Source: Desulfobacterales bacterium
Lineage (GTDB): Bacteria; Desulfobacterota; Desulfobacteria; Desulfobacterales; JAHEIW01
NCBI GenBank assembly: GCA_030066985.1
Contig: JASJAN010000041.1
Span: forward strand, 1 to 48,762
Length of the DNA: 48,762 nt
Direction: 5' to 3'
Shown: positions 24,339-32,410 of the stretch, one piece after another
Layout: each line of letters begins with the position of its first letter
How positions within the stretch are numbered: position 1 is the stretch's first letter
Notes under the pieces: generated by a model
Told to the model about the DNA's origin: nothing
What the model saw: the letters and a program-made list of their open reading frames with translations, nothing else
Databases searched by the model: none
Program-made: the position numbers and the translations under genes

Positions 24339-25430
24339 ATGGATGATCTCTACATTCGTCTGGCCAAACACCTGGAAAGCCTGATTATGGGTTACCCGTA
24401 CACCGAAGAGCTCCTTGATTTGCTAAAGGAGATGTTTAGCCCGGCAGAAGCCCAGGTCGCCCTGGCCATCCCCAATGACCTGGAGCCGCTGCAGGTGGTG
24501 AGTCTGGAAAAGATCGCCGAGCGTGCGGATCTTCCCGTACCAGAGGTAGCGAAAGCCTTGGACTCCATGGCCGGACGCAATATGCTCTATACGGCACCCA
24601 CCGCTGACGGCCCCATTGGATATGCACTGCTGCAAGTCGGTTACGGGTTGCCCCAGACATTTTTCTGGAAAGGCATACAGGATGAGACGACCAAAAAAAT
24701 GGCCAAGCTGGTACTCAAATATTTTACCGTACCGACCACACACAAAATTTATGGTGGCGTCCGCACCAAATCGTTTAAATACAGTCCAGCCAACAGCAGC
24801 ATCGAGATACCGATGCAGGGCGTGATGCCGAATGAACAGATCGGCCCCATCGTTGAGGCCGCCACCAAAATAGCCGTCGCCCATTGTCCTTGCCGTATGT
24901 CGGCCAAAATTCTGGGTCGCACGGATTGCCCCCATAGTCTCGAAGTGTGCGTCAAGTATGATGAGATGGCGGAATTTGTTATCGATAAAGGTCTGGCCCG
25001 CGAAATTTCAAAAGATGAAGCCCATCAGATAATGGCAAACAGTGAAAAAGAAGGGCTGGTGCATATGGTGGACAATACCCAGGGGCAGATAAAACATACC
25101 TGCAATTGCTGTGGCCACTATTGTTGGAATGTCGGTATTCTTCGGCGGCGTAAAATACCGCGCGACCAGTTAATGGCCGTCTATTTTATACGTGAAACCG
25201 AACTCGATGAATGTATTGGCTGCGGTGCCTGCGCTGAGATTTGCCCGGTGGATGCGGTCCAAATGGTTGATGACAAACCCCTGGTGGACCCGGATTGGTG
25301 CATTGGATGTGGCGTGTGTGCCATTCAGTGCCCGGCAAATGTGATATCCATCAGCCGTCGCATCGCACATCAGGGACCAAGGGACTTTGAGCAGCTGCAT
25401 CGGCAGATTAAGAAGGAAAGAAACCTTTAA
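24339..25430 (+). CDS. 4Fe-4S ferredoxin-domain protein with extra cysteine clusters
   Basis: The ATG at 24339 follows AAAAGGAG by nine bases. The product is 363 residues. Residues about 60-85 look like a winged-helix segment (LEKIAERADLPVPEVAKALDSM). The middle holds cysteines in AHCPCRMSAKILGRTDCPHSLEVC and HTCNCCGHYCWNVG. The C-terminal part is a classical two-cluster ferredoxin: CIGCGACAEICPVDAVQ and CIGCGVCAIQCPANVIS. It would carry two [4Fe-4S] clusters and perhaps another bound by the central cysteines. Proteins of this type are common in sulfate reducers and related bacteria. No partner gene is beside it, and the electron donor is unknown. Confidence 0.85.
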   Translation: MDDLYIRLAKHLESLIMGYPYTEELLDLLKEMFSPAEAQVALAIPNDLEPLQVVSLEKIAERADLPVPEVAKALDSMAGRNMLYTAPTADGPIGYALLQVGYGLPQTFFWKGIQDETTKKMAKLVLKYFTVPTTHKIYGGVRTKSFKYSPANSSIEIPMQGVMPNEQIGPIVEAATKIAVAHCPCRMSAKILGRTDCPHSLEVCVKYDEMAEFVIDKGLAREISKDEAHQIMANSEKEGLVHMVDNTQGQIKHTCNCCGHYCWNVGILRRRKIPRDQLMAVYFIRETELDECIGCGACAEICPVDAVQMVDDKPLVDPDWCIGCGVCAIQCPANVISISRRIAHQGPRDFEQLHRQIKKERNL

Positions 25431-25928
25431 TATCAGCTATGATGGACCTCAGGAGCATTATCCTGGATTTAGTGGTATCACCCATCTTATAGGTCATATC
25501 ACACCAGGTTAAGCCCGTTGCCCGCTTGTCCGCCTTTGGTGGGTTAGCCCGTTGCCTGAAAAATTAAAATCAGACATTATCCTTATAAAGCCGCGTTCAA
25601 ACCCGCTATGTACCGCCTCTCAATTTGAAGAAATGTGAAATAAAATTCACACAAATCAGGAATCCGTTTCATAAGATCTAGTACGTAAAAGCACCAACTT
25701 TAAACGTTCTTACGCCAAACTCCCATGATACCTGCCTTCCCGTTTGCATATCCCTTGGCATAAAGCTTGCTATCTAAAGATAGGCGTTGGAGGCATACCA
25801 GGCTTTTATAAAACCCGAACGCTACTGCGGGCTGCACCAAATCGATAACCAACACGCCTTGAGCGTCGCAAATATTTTATCGATTCGCATTTTAGCGGCT
25901 GCGGATAGAAAAAGGAGGGTAAAGAGCA
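25431..25928. other. Intergenic region with a duplicated 11-base word
   Basis: About 500 bases without a gene. The only clear structure is the AGCCCGTTGCC direct repeat around a GC-rich hairpin, listed separately. AAGGAGGG at the right edge is the ribosome binding site of the next gene. Confidence 0.5.
25512..25556. repeat. GC-rich hairpin flanked by an 11-base direct repeat
   Basis: AGCCCGTTGCC occurs at 25512-25522 and again at 25546-25556. Between them lies CCGCCTTTGGTGG, a weaker form of the TCCGCCTTCGGCGGA hairpin found elsewhere in the window. The layout looks like a short element inserted with target duplication, or a simple tandem duplication. Confidence 0.5.
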
Positions 25929-26165
25929 TTGGGCATAAAAGGGGGAGAGGTAAAAATAAGAGATAGAGGCGGGACGCGATCAGGCAATGACAGGCGGCAG
26001 AAGCATCAACCCTATCGGGGTGTGGAAAGAAGGTCCGGCCGTGACCGCAGAAAAGGCTTTGACCGCAGAAGCGGACTGGCAAGACGCAGAATCCCGAGTC
26101 GCAGAAGCGAAAACAGCTGCTGGGACGGGACCTGCATCGAGCGCCGCGATATTTTTCGAAAATAG
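25929..26165 (+). CDS. Small arginine-rich DRR-repeat protein (second copy)
   Basis: The frame starts at a TTG, eight bases after AGGAGGGT (25913-25920), a very good ribosome binding site. The 78-residue product reads RDRGGTRSGNDRRQ, then ERRSGRDRRKGFDRRSGL, RRR and, at the end, CIERRDIFRK. It is the closest relative of the protein at 3805-4029: the central 18 residues differ at only three places. Two Cys between the core and the ERRD motif are specific to this copy. It is followed 49 bases later by a PilZ gene, so PilZ and DRR genes are neighbours at two separate loci. Confidence 0.75.
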   Translation: MGIKGGEVKIRDRGGTRSGNDRRQKHQPYRGVERRSGRDRRKGFDRRSGLARRRIPSRRSENSCWDGTCIERRDIFRK

Positions 26166-26214
26166 CGAAGACATCAAAAGAAGTGACCCAAACCAGCACA
26201 ATATATGGGATACT

Positions 26215-26655
26215 ATGGCCATTGAAAAAATAATATTTATCACCAACAACCCGCAAACATCCAAAGGGCATCCATCTGCCGCAGACCAAAGATTCAGTAA
26301 GCGCTTTGAGCATGAGGCCCCTTTGATCATTAAAGATTGCGATAATGGAACCTATGCATACGGTAGAATGTACAACTACAGCCGCGGCGGCATTTACTTT
26401 GAGTCCGATGCAGTGTTTAAGCCTGGCACCTGTGTTCGAGTCGACATCGAAAGAGCTCAACACAGTCTGGCCGCCGATAGTTATTATGCAGCAGTAAGGT
26501 GGTGCAAAGAAATATTCGATGCGGTGGTTTTATATGATTACGGAATTGGTATTGAATTTGACCGCAAAATAAACCGCAGTGCAGCCATCGGAAGACTGCG
26601 TCTTATTCAAGGCGGCAACGACCAGAGCGATATCCCTGACCTTCTCACACCTTAA
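26215..26655 (+). CDS. PilZ-domain protein
   Basis: The start is taken at the ATG at 26215. The 146-residue product has a single PilZ-like domain: KRFEHEAPLIIKD at the front with a reduced arginine motif, then RMYNYSRGGIYFESDAVFKPGTCVRVDI in place of the D/N-x-S-x-x-G segment, and ending VLYDYGIGIEFD. This is close to the N-terminal domain of the protein at 1906-2538 (NYSKEGFYFESDSVLNPG). The missing second arginine may weaken c-di-GMP binding. It follows a DRR-repeat gene and is closed by a strong terminator. Confidence 0.75.
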   Translation: MAIEKIIFITNNPQTSKGHPSAADQRFSKRFEHEAPLIIKDCDNGTYAYGRMYNYSRGGIYFESDAVFKPGTCVRVDIERAQHSLAADSYYAAVRWCKEIFDAVVLYDYGIGIEFDRKINRSAAIGRLRLIQGGNDQSDIPDLLTP

Positions 26656-26682
26656 CAAAAAAGGTGTGCCCCTGACCCACGT

Positions 26683-26716
26683 AAGGCAGAGCCTTTAGAG
26701 GCTCTGCCTTAATTTT
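26683..26716 (+). terminator. Rho-independent terminator of the DRR/PilZ operon
   Basis: AAGGCAGAGCCT (26683-26694) pairs perfectly with AGGCTCTGCCTT (26699-26710) around a four-base loop, followed by AATTTTTT. It lies 28 bases after the PilZ stop. Confidence 0.92.
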
Positions 26717-26941
26717 TTATGGAAGCGCCCAGCATTTGAGCAACATTGCCGATCATTTGATACCACCCCCCCAAAAAAATTCAATGTGTTACCGATGCCA
26801 GTAAAATACTTTGCCCGGCTCGATGTTGACTGTTGAATCTTAGACCCTAACTTTAAATCATTGACAATTTCACGTAAGGCTTGCCTGTTGAACTGTTCGA
26901 AGAGGGGGCCGTGCTATTAAGTATTGTTGGAGCTTATGCGT

Positions 26942-27607
26942 ATGCAAACAGAAACCGTTATACCCATATTCCCGCTGGGCCTGGTGTTGTTGCCCCAGAT
27001 GTCTTTACCCCTGCACATTTTTGAGGATCGTTATAAGCAGATGACCAAAGAATGCCTGGCAAGCAATAGGGCTTTTGGTATTGTGTATTTTAGCGGCAAA
27101 CAATTCGAAACCAAGGGGTGTACCGCGCGCATCATCAAAATACTGAAACGCTATGATGATGGCCGTTTAGACATTATTACCAGAGGTGAGAACCGTTTCA
27201 GCATCAAAGAATTGTATGACAAAAAGCCATATTTAGAGGCAAGCGTTGAATTCTTTGATGATCAGCCGCAGCAACATTCAGAATCAGCGCAAAAAATGGC
27301 CCACACCTGTATTCAGCTGCTCAGACAAATTAACGCCATGACCGGTCAATACACCGATGGTGAGTTCAGCGATCAGCTGGATACGAAATCAGTATCCTTT
27401 CTGGCCGCGGCCTGCGATGGTTTCAGTTACCGTGAAAAACAGCGGTTTTTGGAGATGACACACACCAACAGCCGATTGCAAAAGACCGCCGAAGCCCTTG
27501 AAAAATTGGTTCATCGTCTAAGCATTACCAGTGAAATTGAACGGATTATTGGCGGAAACGGGAATTTGCCCGAATCGCTACAAGATGGGGTCAAACAGAA
27601 ACACTGA
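26942..27607 (+). CDS. Lon N-terminal-domain (substrate-binding) protein
   Basis: The start is set at the ATG at 26942, nine bases after GGAG (26929-26932). The 221-residue product shows the N-terminal domain of Lon: VIPIFPLGLVLLPQMSLPLHIFEDRYKQM, then FGIVYF, GCTARIIKILKRYDDGRLDIITRGENRF. Helices follow in the second half. It lacks the AAA+ and protease domains, so it is a stand-alone LON protein whose role is poorly known in bacteria; substrate binding for a protease or chaperone is a common guess. Confidence 0.88.
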   Translation: MQTETVIPIFPLGLVLLPQMSLPLHIFEDRYKQMTKECLASNRAFGIVYFSGKQFETKGCTARIIKILKRYDDGRLDIITRGENRFSIKELYDKKPYLEASVEFFDDQPQQHSESAQKMAHTCIQLLRQINAMTGQYTDGEFSDQLDTKSVSFLAAACDGFSYREKQRFLEMTHTNSRLQKTAEALEKLVHRLSITSEIERIIGGNGNLPESLQDGVKQKH

Positions 27608-27697
27608 TAACACCACACCACAAAGCCCATGCCGCTAATCGTGTGAGGTTAACGCCATGGGCTTTGCATTGTCGAAAATCTATCAAAGAAACGCCAT

Positions 27698-27779
27698 CTA
27701 GAAGCAATTTCAAAAATAGCAGATATCGGCCAAGGATCCGCCTTCGGCGGATTAGATGCATTTTTGAGATTGCTTCTAG
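27698..27779. repeat. 20-bp inverted repeat enclosing a TCCGCC hairpin
   Basis: CTAGAAGCAATTTCAAAAAT (27698-27717) pairs with the segment at 27760-27779 with a single T-C exchange. The 15-base palindrome TCCGCCTTCGGCGGA (27737-27751) sits near the apex, so an RNA of either strand would fold into a long arm capped by a second hairpin. The right arm overlaps the stop codon of the DRR gene on the minus strand. It probably ends transcription from both sides. Confidence 0.75.
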
Positions 27780-27988
27780 TTAGAATACTTTTCTCTAAAC
27801 GCCTTACGACGCTCTCTTTTTTTGCGCAGCTTGAGACTCTGCAAGCTTCTTCGATCTGAGCCACTGCGACGATGGCGCAAAAAGCGCCTCTCGGGGAAAT
27901 GTTCGGAAGAAGTAAATTGACGGCGATCCGGCAGTGAGCGCCTTCCGCCTCGATCTTTGATTGTACGGGCATCTACTTTATCGACCAC
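27776..27988 (-). CDS. Arginine-rich DRR-repeat protein (third, divergent copy)
   Basis: The frame begins with GTG nine bases after AAAGG. The 70-residue product reads IKDRGGRRSLPDRRQF, then FPERRFLRHRRSGSDRRSL, and ends in RERRKAFREKYSN. The order of an N-terminal D-R-G-G-x-R...DRRQ, a central RRSGxDRR and a C-terminal ERRxxFR matches the proteins at 3805-4029 and 25929-26165, though the core repeat is worn down. It stands 171 bases downstream of an ECF sigma/anti-sigma pair on the same strand and ends in a long inverted repeat. No PilZ gene is directly attached here. Confidence 0.65.
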   Translation of the reverse strand: MVDKVDARTIKDRGGRRSLPDRRQFTSSEHFPERRFLRHRRSGSDRRSLQSLKLRKKRERRKAFREKYSN

Positions 27989-28158
27989 TTTGTAAAGCCT
28001 TTGTCAATGAATCGATTTGCCGTCCCGCAGGTGGCGGGCGACTTTAAGGGTTTAATATTTTAGAGTTTTATCCTGAACCTAATTTTACAATTTACAGGCA
28101 CCGTTTCTTTTGTCAAGCGATAGTTGATCATCGAAGTAGTTTAATGGTCCAAGCCATA

Positions 28159-28431
28159 TTACTGGGTACCGGTTAAATGGTTCTTTAAAAATTCTTTAAG
28201 CCTTTCTTTGCCATCACTGGAAAGTGCACGGGAATCATCTAGTTCTTTTCCGTGCAGTTCCTCATAACGACTGGCAGCCCTGAGCGTTTTAAAATGCTCT
28301 CTGCACCTAGCACAGTATTTGCACATCAGAAGGTGCATGCGCATCAGCACACGCTGATAAATAGGCAAAGCCCGATCCATGGATTCTGAAATCATTTCAG
28401 AAACTTCCTTGCAGTCATACATCCAGCGCAC
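28159..28431 (-). CDS. Anti-sigma factor with zinc-finger (HC2-like) domain
   Basis: The GTG at 28431 follows AAGGAG by seven bases. The 90-residue protein has YDCKEVSEMISESMDRALP followed by MRMHLLMCKYCARC, the C-x(n)-H-x3-C-x2-C layout of zinc-binding anti-sigma domains. There is no membrane segment, so it would be a soluble anti-sigma factor. It lies 12 bases after the ECF sigma gene, and the ribosome binding site overlaps the sigma stop region, so they are coupled. ZAS-type anti-sigma factors often sense redox or metals. Confidence 0.85.
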   Translation of the reverse strand: MRWMYDCKEVSEMISESMDRALPIYQRVLMRMHLLMCKYCARCREHFKTLRAASRYEELHGKELDDSRALSSDGKERLKEFLKNHLTGTQ

Positions 28432-28443
28432 AGATTTACTCCT

Positions 28444-29031
28444 TTAAGACCCAGGGTTGAGCCACTTGTTTTCGAGGCAGCGCCGCAGAGACATACGGGC
28501 ACGATATAGCATAACCCAGCTATTCGTCGCAGTTATTCCCAGCTCCTTACAAATATCATCTGTACTGAGGCCATCCATCTCACGCTTGATAAACGCATCG
28601 GCCAAACGTTCTGGCAGTTCCGCCAAACAATGATAAAGAACATCTATAAATTCTTTTTGTTCATATAGCTTTCCCGGATTCACCGCCCACTTGCCTGGCA
28701 GTATCTGCCAGTGCCCGCGCTCGTCGAAGTCCGGGTCAGACTTGTCTGTCAGGGCTTCGATCTTATCTGTAGACGGTTCCCGAATTTTTTTGCGGATATG
28801 ATCGACAATTTTATGCTTAAGTATGGCAATCAGCCAGGTTCTGCCGGCGGACTCACCCTTGAAGTTTTCTCGGGCACGCAGGGCCGCCAGGAAAGTCTCT
28901 TGAACCAGATCCTCCGCAACGGAGGGATCTTTAACCCTCGAGAGTGCAAAACGATAAAGGAAATCGCCGTAACTATCGACCCATGATTCAGGATTATCGA
29001 TACTGGCGGGTTCAGATTTCCGATGGCTCAT
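28444..29031 (-). CDS. ECF-type RNA polymerase sigma factor
   Basis: The 195-residue product (ATG at 29031; a TTG 45 bases upstream is also possible) has sigma region 2 (WVDSYGDFLYRFALSRVKDPSVAEDLVQETFLAALRA, WLIAILKHKIVDHIRKK) and region 4 (LPERLADAFIKREMDGLSTDDICKELGITATNSWVMLYRARMSLR). An insert of about 35 residues between them (TDKIEALTDKSDPDFDERGHWQILPGKWAVNPG) is typical of some ECF groups with soluble zinc anti-sigma partners. Its partner is the gene directly downstream. The regulon is unknown. Confidence 0.92.
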   Translation of the reverse strand: MSHRKSEPASIDNPESWVDSYGDFLYRFALSRVKDPSVAEDLVQETFLAALRARENFKGESAGRTWLIAILKHKIVDHIRKKIREPSTDKIEALTDKSDPDFDERGHWQILPGKWAVNPGKLYEQKEFIDVLYHCLAELPERLADAFIKREMDGLSTDDICKELGITATNSWVMLYRARMSLRRCLENKWLNPGS

Positions 29032-29121
29032 AGCTTTATGATGAAGATAAAAGAAGGAGACAAGTGTAAACCGCAAAAAGCTTCCAATAATTCTACATCC
29101 AAAACGATTGTCTACGAAATG

Positions 29122-29367
29122 TTATCCGCTCGATCGCCATGAAATAAGCTTGGATAATGCCTTTTGGCCATTTCCCGATTGAAATCGAATGTGCCCTTCT
29201 TTCTTAGCGTTAAATTGATTGAAATGGGTATCAGTAACAACAAAAGACACATTAAAATCGCTGCAAATGTCACAAACAACATTGCCTACCGCTTTCTTTT
29301 GCATGTTGATAACGAAATAACCAGGTAAAAGGCGTTGAAGCCGCTTGAACAAATGCTGTTGAGACAT
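29122..29367 (-). CDS. Hypothetical small protein, 81 aa
   Basis: The frame gives an 81-residue product with VVCDICSDFNVSFVVTD in the middle and a basic N-terminal helix (HLFKRLQRLLPG). I do not recognise it. No ribosome binding site is clear before the ATG, and the frame may be fortuitous. It stands alone between tpx and the sigma factor. Confidence 0.35.
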   Translation of the reverse strand: MSQQHLFKRLQRLLPGYFVINMQKKAVGNVVCDICSDFNVSFVVTDTHFNQFNAKKEGHIRFQSGNGQKALSKLISWRSSG

Positions 29368-29540
29368 AATGGGTTTTGGATGACTATATCAGCAAATTAA
29401 ACGGGTTGCAATGACCGTTCTTCATGGATTTCACCGAGGAAACATCAAATAGTCGATTAGATTATGGTGCTCATAAACGGTGACTTTGCAGCGGCAAAAG
29501 CATCATTTCAAATGTATTTTTGCGGCTTTTATCCCAACAT

Positions 29541-30056
29541 TTAGCCGATTTTTTTGACGGCCTCGATGACCGCATCATAATCCGGCTCTTCGGAGAGCTC
29601 CTTAACATGCTGGATATACTGAATGATGCCATCGCGGTCCACAACGAAAATTGACCTTGCCAGCAGGCGCAGTTCTTTGATCAACACGCCGAAAGCGCTG
29701 CCAAAGACAGCATCGCGGTGATCTGAGAGGGTGATGACCTTATCGACACCGGCGGAACCACACCAGCGCTTCTGGGCAAAAGGAAGATCCGTGCTGACCG
29801 TTAAAATAACGACATCATCACCCAGTTGACCGGCTGTTTCGTTAAAACGGCGGGTTTCCATATCACATGTCGGCGTGTCCAAGGACGGCACTGCCGAGAT
29901 GACACATATCTTACCTCTAAATGACGAAAGTTTAACTGCATTTAAATCGTTATCCAGAACTTCTAAATCGGGAGCCGCATCTCCCACGTTGAGCACCGTT
30001 CCAATCAGTGTGAGCGGGTTACCATGCAGGGTAACGGCTGCGCTACGTTCCTCCAT
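29541..30056 (-). CDS. tpx: Thiol peroxidase (atypical 2-Cys peroxiredoxin)
   Basis: The start is the ATG at 30056 with AAAGGAGA upstream. The 171-residue protein reduces hydroperoxides. It shows VNVGDAAPDLEVLD, VISAVPSLDTPTCDMETRRFNE with the peroxidatic Cys, and LPFAQKRWCGSAG with the resolving Cys, the characteristic Tpx pair. It ends EPDYDAVIEAVKK. Both cysteines are normal Cys codons. It is a single gene with no partner thioredoxin nearby. Confidence 0.95.
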   Translation of the reverse strand: MEERSAAVTLHGNPLTLIGTVLNVGDAAPDLEVLDNDLNAVKLSSFRGKICVISAVPSLDTPTCDMETRRFNETAGQLGDDVVILTVSTDLPFAQKRWCGSAGVDKVITLSDHRDAVFGSAFGVLIKELRLLARSIFVVDRDGIIQYIQHVKELSEEPDYDAVIEAVKKIG

Positions 30057-30345
30057 TTTAATCTCCTTTCGATGTGAGATGTGTTTTTGTGAATTGCAGA
30101 ATGTTTTGAGTTGCCCAAACATAAGACTTTTTCAAATGAAATCAACACGCTTAAGAGATGGTTTTTACATCATAATACGAAGGACTTTACAGTGTCCGGC
30201 AGTTTCTTGACTAAGGTGGTTCAACCCTTATTGTAATTTGTAAGTTTCAAGACTGTCGTTCGACCAAGAGCAGACTTTGAATGGTAGCCTCGATGATAAA
30301 ATCGGGCATTTAATAAAATTGAATTGACTGGAAAGGATTTTTAAA

Positions 30346-31113
30346 ATGAATCAGCGCTATTTGGGGCTTGCTCTCATAATAAATCTATCGCTTGTAGTCG
30401 GAACGCTTGGGTCAGCCACACCGGGCCAAGCTTCGACCGTGAATCATGAAATTTGGGCCAAACTGCTTGGCAAGTACGTCAAGCCGGGTGGTGTGGACTA
30501 TGCCGGTTTTAAGAAAGAAGAAGAGCGCTTGGATCAGTATTTAAAAATGCTTGAAAACACGGATCCGGAAAAGCTACCCCGCAGAGAACAGTATGCCTAC
30601 TACATTAATGCATACAATGCCTGGACGATAAAGCTGATTTTAAGTGGCTATCCGGGAGTCGAGTCAATTAAAGACTTTGGTTCAATTTTTCAAAGCCCTT
30701 GGCAAAAGAAATGGGTGCGCGTCAACGGTAATGTCATTACGCTTGATCATGTTGAGCATGATATCCTCAGACCGCGCTATAAGGATCCCCGTGTCCATTT
30801 TGCCATTAATTGTTCGGCTGTCAGCTGCCCGCCGCTCAGACCGGAACCCTATCTGGCTGATATCCTTGATCAGCAATTAGACGATTCAACCCGTTCATTT
30901 ATTAATGACGCCAACAGCCATCGACTGGAGGGCAATACCCTGTATGTCAGCCGGATTTTCAAGTGGTTTTCGGAAGACTTTAATGAAGACGCTCTGGGAT
31001 TTTACCTACAATATGCCGAAGGTGATTTAAAAGAAAAATTAACCCGCCAAAAAGACAACATTCAGGTGAAATACATGCACTATGATTGGTCGCTGAATGA
31101 TGTCGAGGGTTAA
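30346..31113 (+). CDS. Exported DUF547-domain protein
   Basis: The 255-residue product begins with a signal peptide (LGLALIINLSLVVGTLGSATPGQAS, with AxA-like cleavage near residue 29). The mature part shows DUF547 marks: EQYAYYINAYNAWTIKLIL, VITLDHVEHDIL and VHFAINCSAVSCPPLRPEPY. Its function is not established. In my recollection DUF547 genes are often found near FAD-oxidoreductases, TVP38-type membrane proteins and arsenosugar enzymes; a FAD remnant follows at 31291 and TVP38 and ArsS genes occur in this window. The stop is followed within a few bases by the ACTCCA inverted repeat. Confidence 0.85.
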   Translation: MNQRYLGLALIINLSLVVGTLGSATPGQASTVNHEIWAKLLGKYVKPGGVDYAGFKKEEERLDQYLKMLENTDPEKLPRREQYAYYINAYNAWTIKLILSGYPGVESIKDFGSIFQSPWQKKWVRVNGNVITLDHVEHDILRPRYKDPRVHFAINCSAVSCPPLRPEPYLADILDQQLDDSTRSFINDANSHRLEGNTLYVSRIFKWFSEDFNEDALGFYLQYAEGDLKEKLTRQKDNIQVKYMHYDWSLNDVEG

Positions 31114-31117
31114 AAAC

Positions 31118-31221
31118 TCGGAGTAATGGAGTATTGGAGTGGTGAAACACACTGGAGTATTGGAGTGTGATAAAATACTTACAAATTTCACCAAATCAAT
31201 CCCATTACTCCAATACTCCAG
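31118..31221. repeat. ACTCCA-type inverted-repeat element, copy 1
   Basis: The left arm has tandem GGAGTA/TGGAGT words at 31120-31140 and again at 31152-31167 (CTGGAGTATTGGAGT). The right arm ATTACTCCAATACTCCAG (31204-31221) is their reverse complement. It starts seven bases after the DUF547 stop. Relatives lie at 38394-38521 and 39931-40024. Confidence 0.85.
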
Positions 31222-31290
31222 CAAAATTACCAGTTGAGTCCATCTTGCTTTGTTTGCACGATTTGGCAAGGGAAAGATTGAGGGAACGAA

Positions 31291-31419
31291 ATGCCAACTT
31301 TTGAGTGTGATATTGGGATCATCGGCGGTGGCGCCGGTGGGTTAACTGTGGTGGCCGGAGCTGCCCTACTGGGGGCCAAAACGCTTTTGGTTGAAAAAGA
31401 AAGGGGGGCAGAAGCATGA
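31291..31419 (+). pseudogene. FAD/NAD-dependent oxidoreductase, N-terminal remnant
   Basis: A 42-residue frame begins CDIGIIGGGAGGLTVVAGAA and ALLGAKTLLVEKE, the FAD-binding start of a mercuric-reductase-like pyridine nucleotide-disulfide oxidoreductase. It stops at TGA 31417-31419, before the redox-active CxxxxC that would follow. The stop overlaps the gnd start (ATGA). The rest of the enzyme is missing, so either a deletion joined this stub to gnd, or it now serves only as a translated leader. Confidence 0.75.
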
Positions 31420-32324
31420 AACTCGCAATGATCGGCTTGGGGAAAATGGGGATGAATATGGCCAAACGACTGATGCAGGGTCATCATGAGATCGTCGCCT
31501 ATGATTTGTCCGAGGAGGCGGTTCAACAAATCAGCGCTGAAGGCGCCAGCGGGGCAAATTCGCTGCAGCAGGTTGTCGAAATGCTTTCAGGACCCCGCAT
31601 TGTCTGGATCATGCTGCCGGCCGGCAAGCCGGTAGAAGAGACCATCAACGGCTTAAAAGAATTGCTGAGCCCAAAAGACATCATCATTGACGGCGGCAAC
31701 TCCTATTATAAGGATGATCGGCGCCGCTACGATATGCTTCAGGAAGCGGGCATTCACTATATGGATGTCGGTGTCAGCGGCGGCATCTGGGGTTTGGAGG
31801 CGGGCTACTGCATGATGATGGGCGGTGATGAAGCTATTTTTCACCTTCTTGAGCCCATCTTTGAAACCCTGGCCCCCAAAGACGGTTATCTGTATTGCGG
31901 TAAAAGCGGGGCGGGCCATTTTGTCAAAATGGTCCACAATGGAATCGAATACGGTTTAATGCAGGCCTATGGCGAAGGATTTGAAATTCTGGATGCCTCC
32001 GAGTTTGCCGAATCCTTTGATTACGCCCAAATTGCCCATCTGTGGAACCAGGGCAGCGTGATTCGCTCCTGGCTGCTGGAGCTGGCCGAAGATGCCTTCA
32101 ATAAAAACGCCGAATTGACCGACATCACCGGCTATGTCCAGGACTCCGGCGAAGGGCGCTGGACGGTGCAGCAGGCAATTGATACCGCAGTCCCGGCAGA
32201 AGTGATTACCCTTTCACTGATGCGACGCTTCCGCTCACGACAGCAGGATCCTTTTACCGAGCGCGTCTTGGCAGCCCTGCGGCGGGAGTTTGGTGGACAT
32301 GCGGTGGTTTCCAAAAAAGAATAA
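31416..32324 (+). CDS. gnd: 6-phosphogluconate dehydrogenase, short (GntZ-like) form
   Basis: The 302-residue enzyme oxidatively decarboxylates 6-phosphogluconate to ribulose-5-phosphate. The N-terminal Rossmann site is AMIGLGKMGMNMAKRL, the substrate motif is DVGVSGGIWGLEAGYCMMMGG, and the catalytic Lys lies in SGAGHFVKMVHNGIEYG. At about 300 residues it is the short type, often NAD-linked. AGGGGGG precedes the ATG, which overlaps the end of the FAD-enzyme remnant. It begins the pentose-phosphate group and is followed by zwf after 86 bases. Confidence 0.94.
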   Translation: MKLAMIGLGKMGMNMAKRLMQGHHEIVAYDLSEEAVQQISAEGASGANSLQQVVEMLSGPRIVWIMLPAGKPVEETINGLKELLSPKDIIIDGGNSYYKDDRRRYDMLQEAGIHYMDVGVSGGIWGLEAGYCMMMGGDEAIFHLLEPIFETLAPKDGYLYCGKSGAGHFVKMVHNGIEYGLMQAYGEGFEILDASEFAESFDYAQIAHLWNQGSVIRSWLLELAEDAFNKNAELTDITGYVQDSGEGRWTVQQAIDTAVPAEVITLSLMRRFRSRQQDPFTERVLAALRREFGGHAVVSKKE

Positions 32325-32410
32325 GCTCAGGTTGAATGGTAAGTATCGAATTCTTTTGATTCTGAATTGGACGACAATGTAAATTAAGGGTTAATTTAGG
32401 AGAGATTAAT

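Noticed and set aside
29541-30056. Selenocysteine in the thiol peroxidase
   Set aside because: Both redox positions are ordinary Cys codons and there is no in-frame UGA before the normal end.
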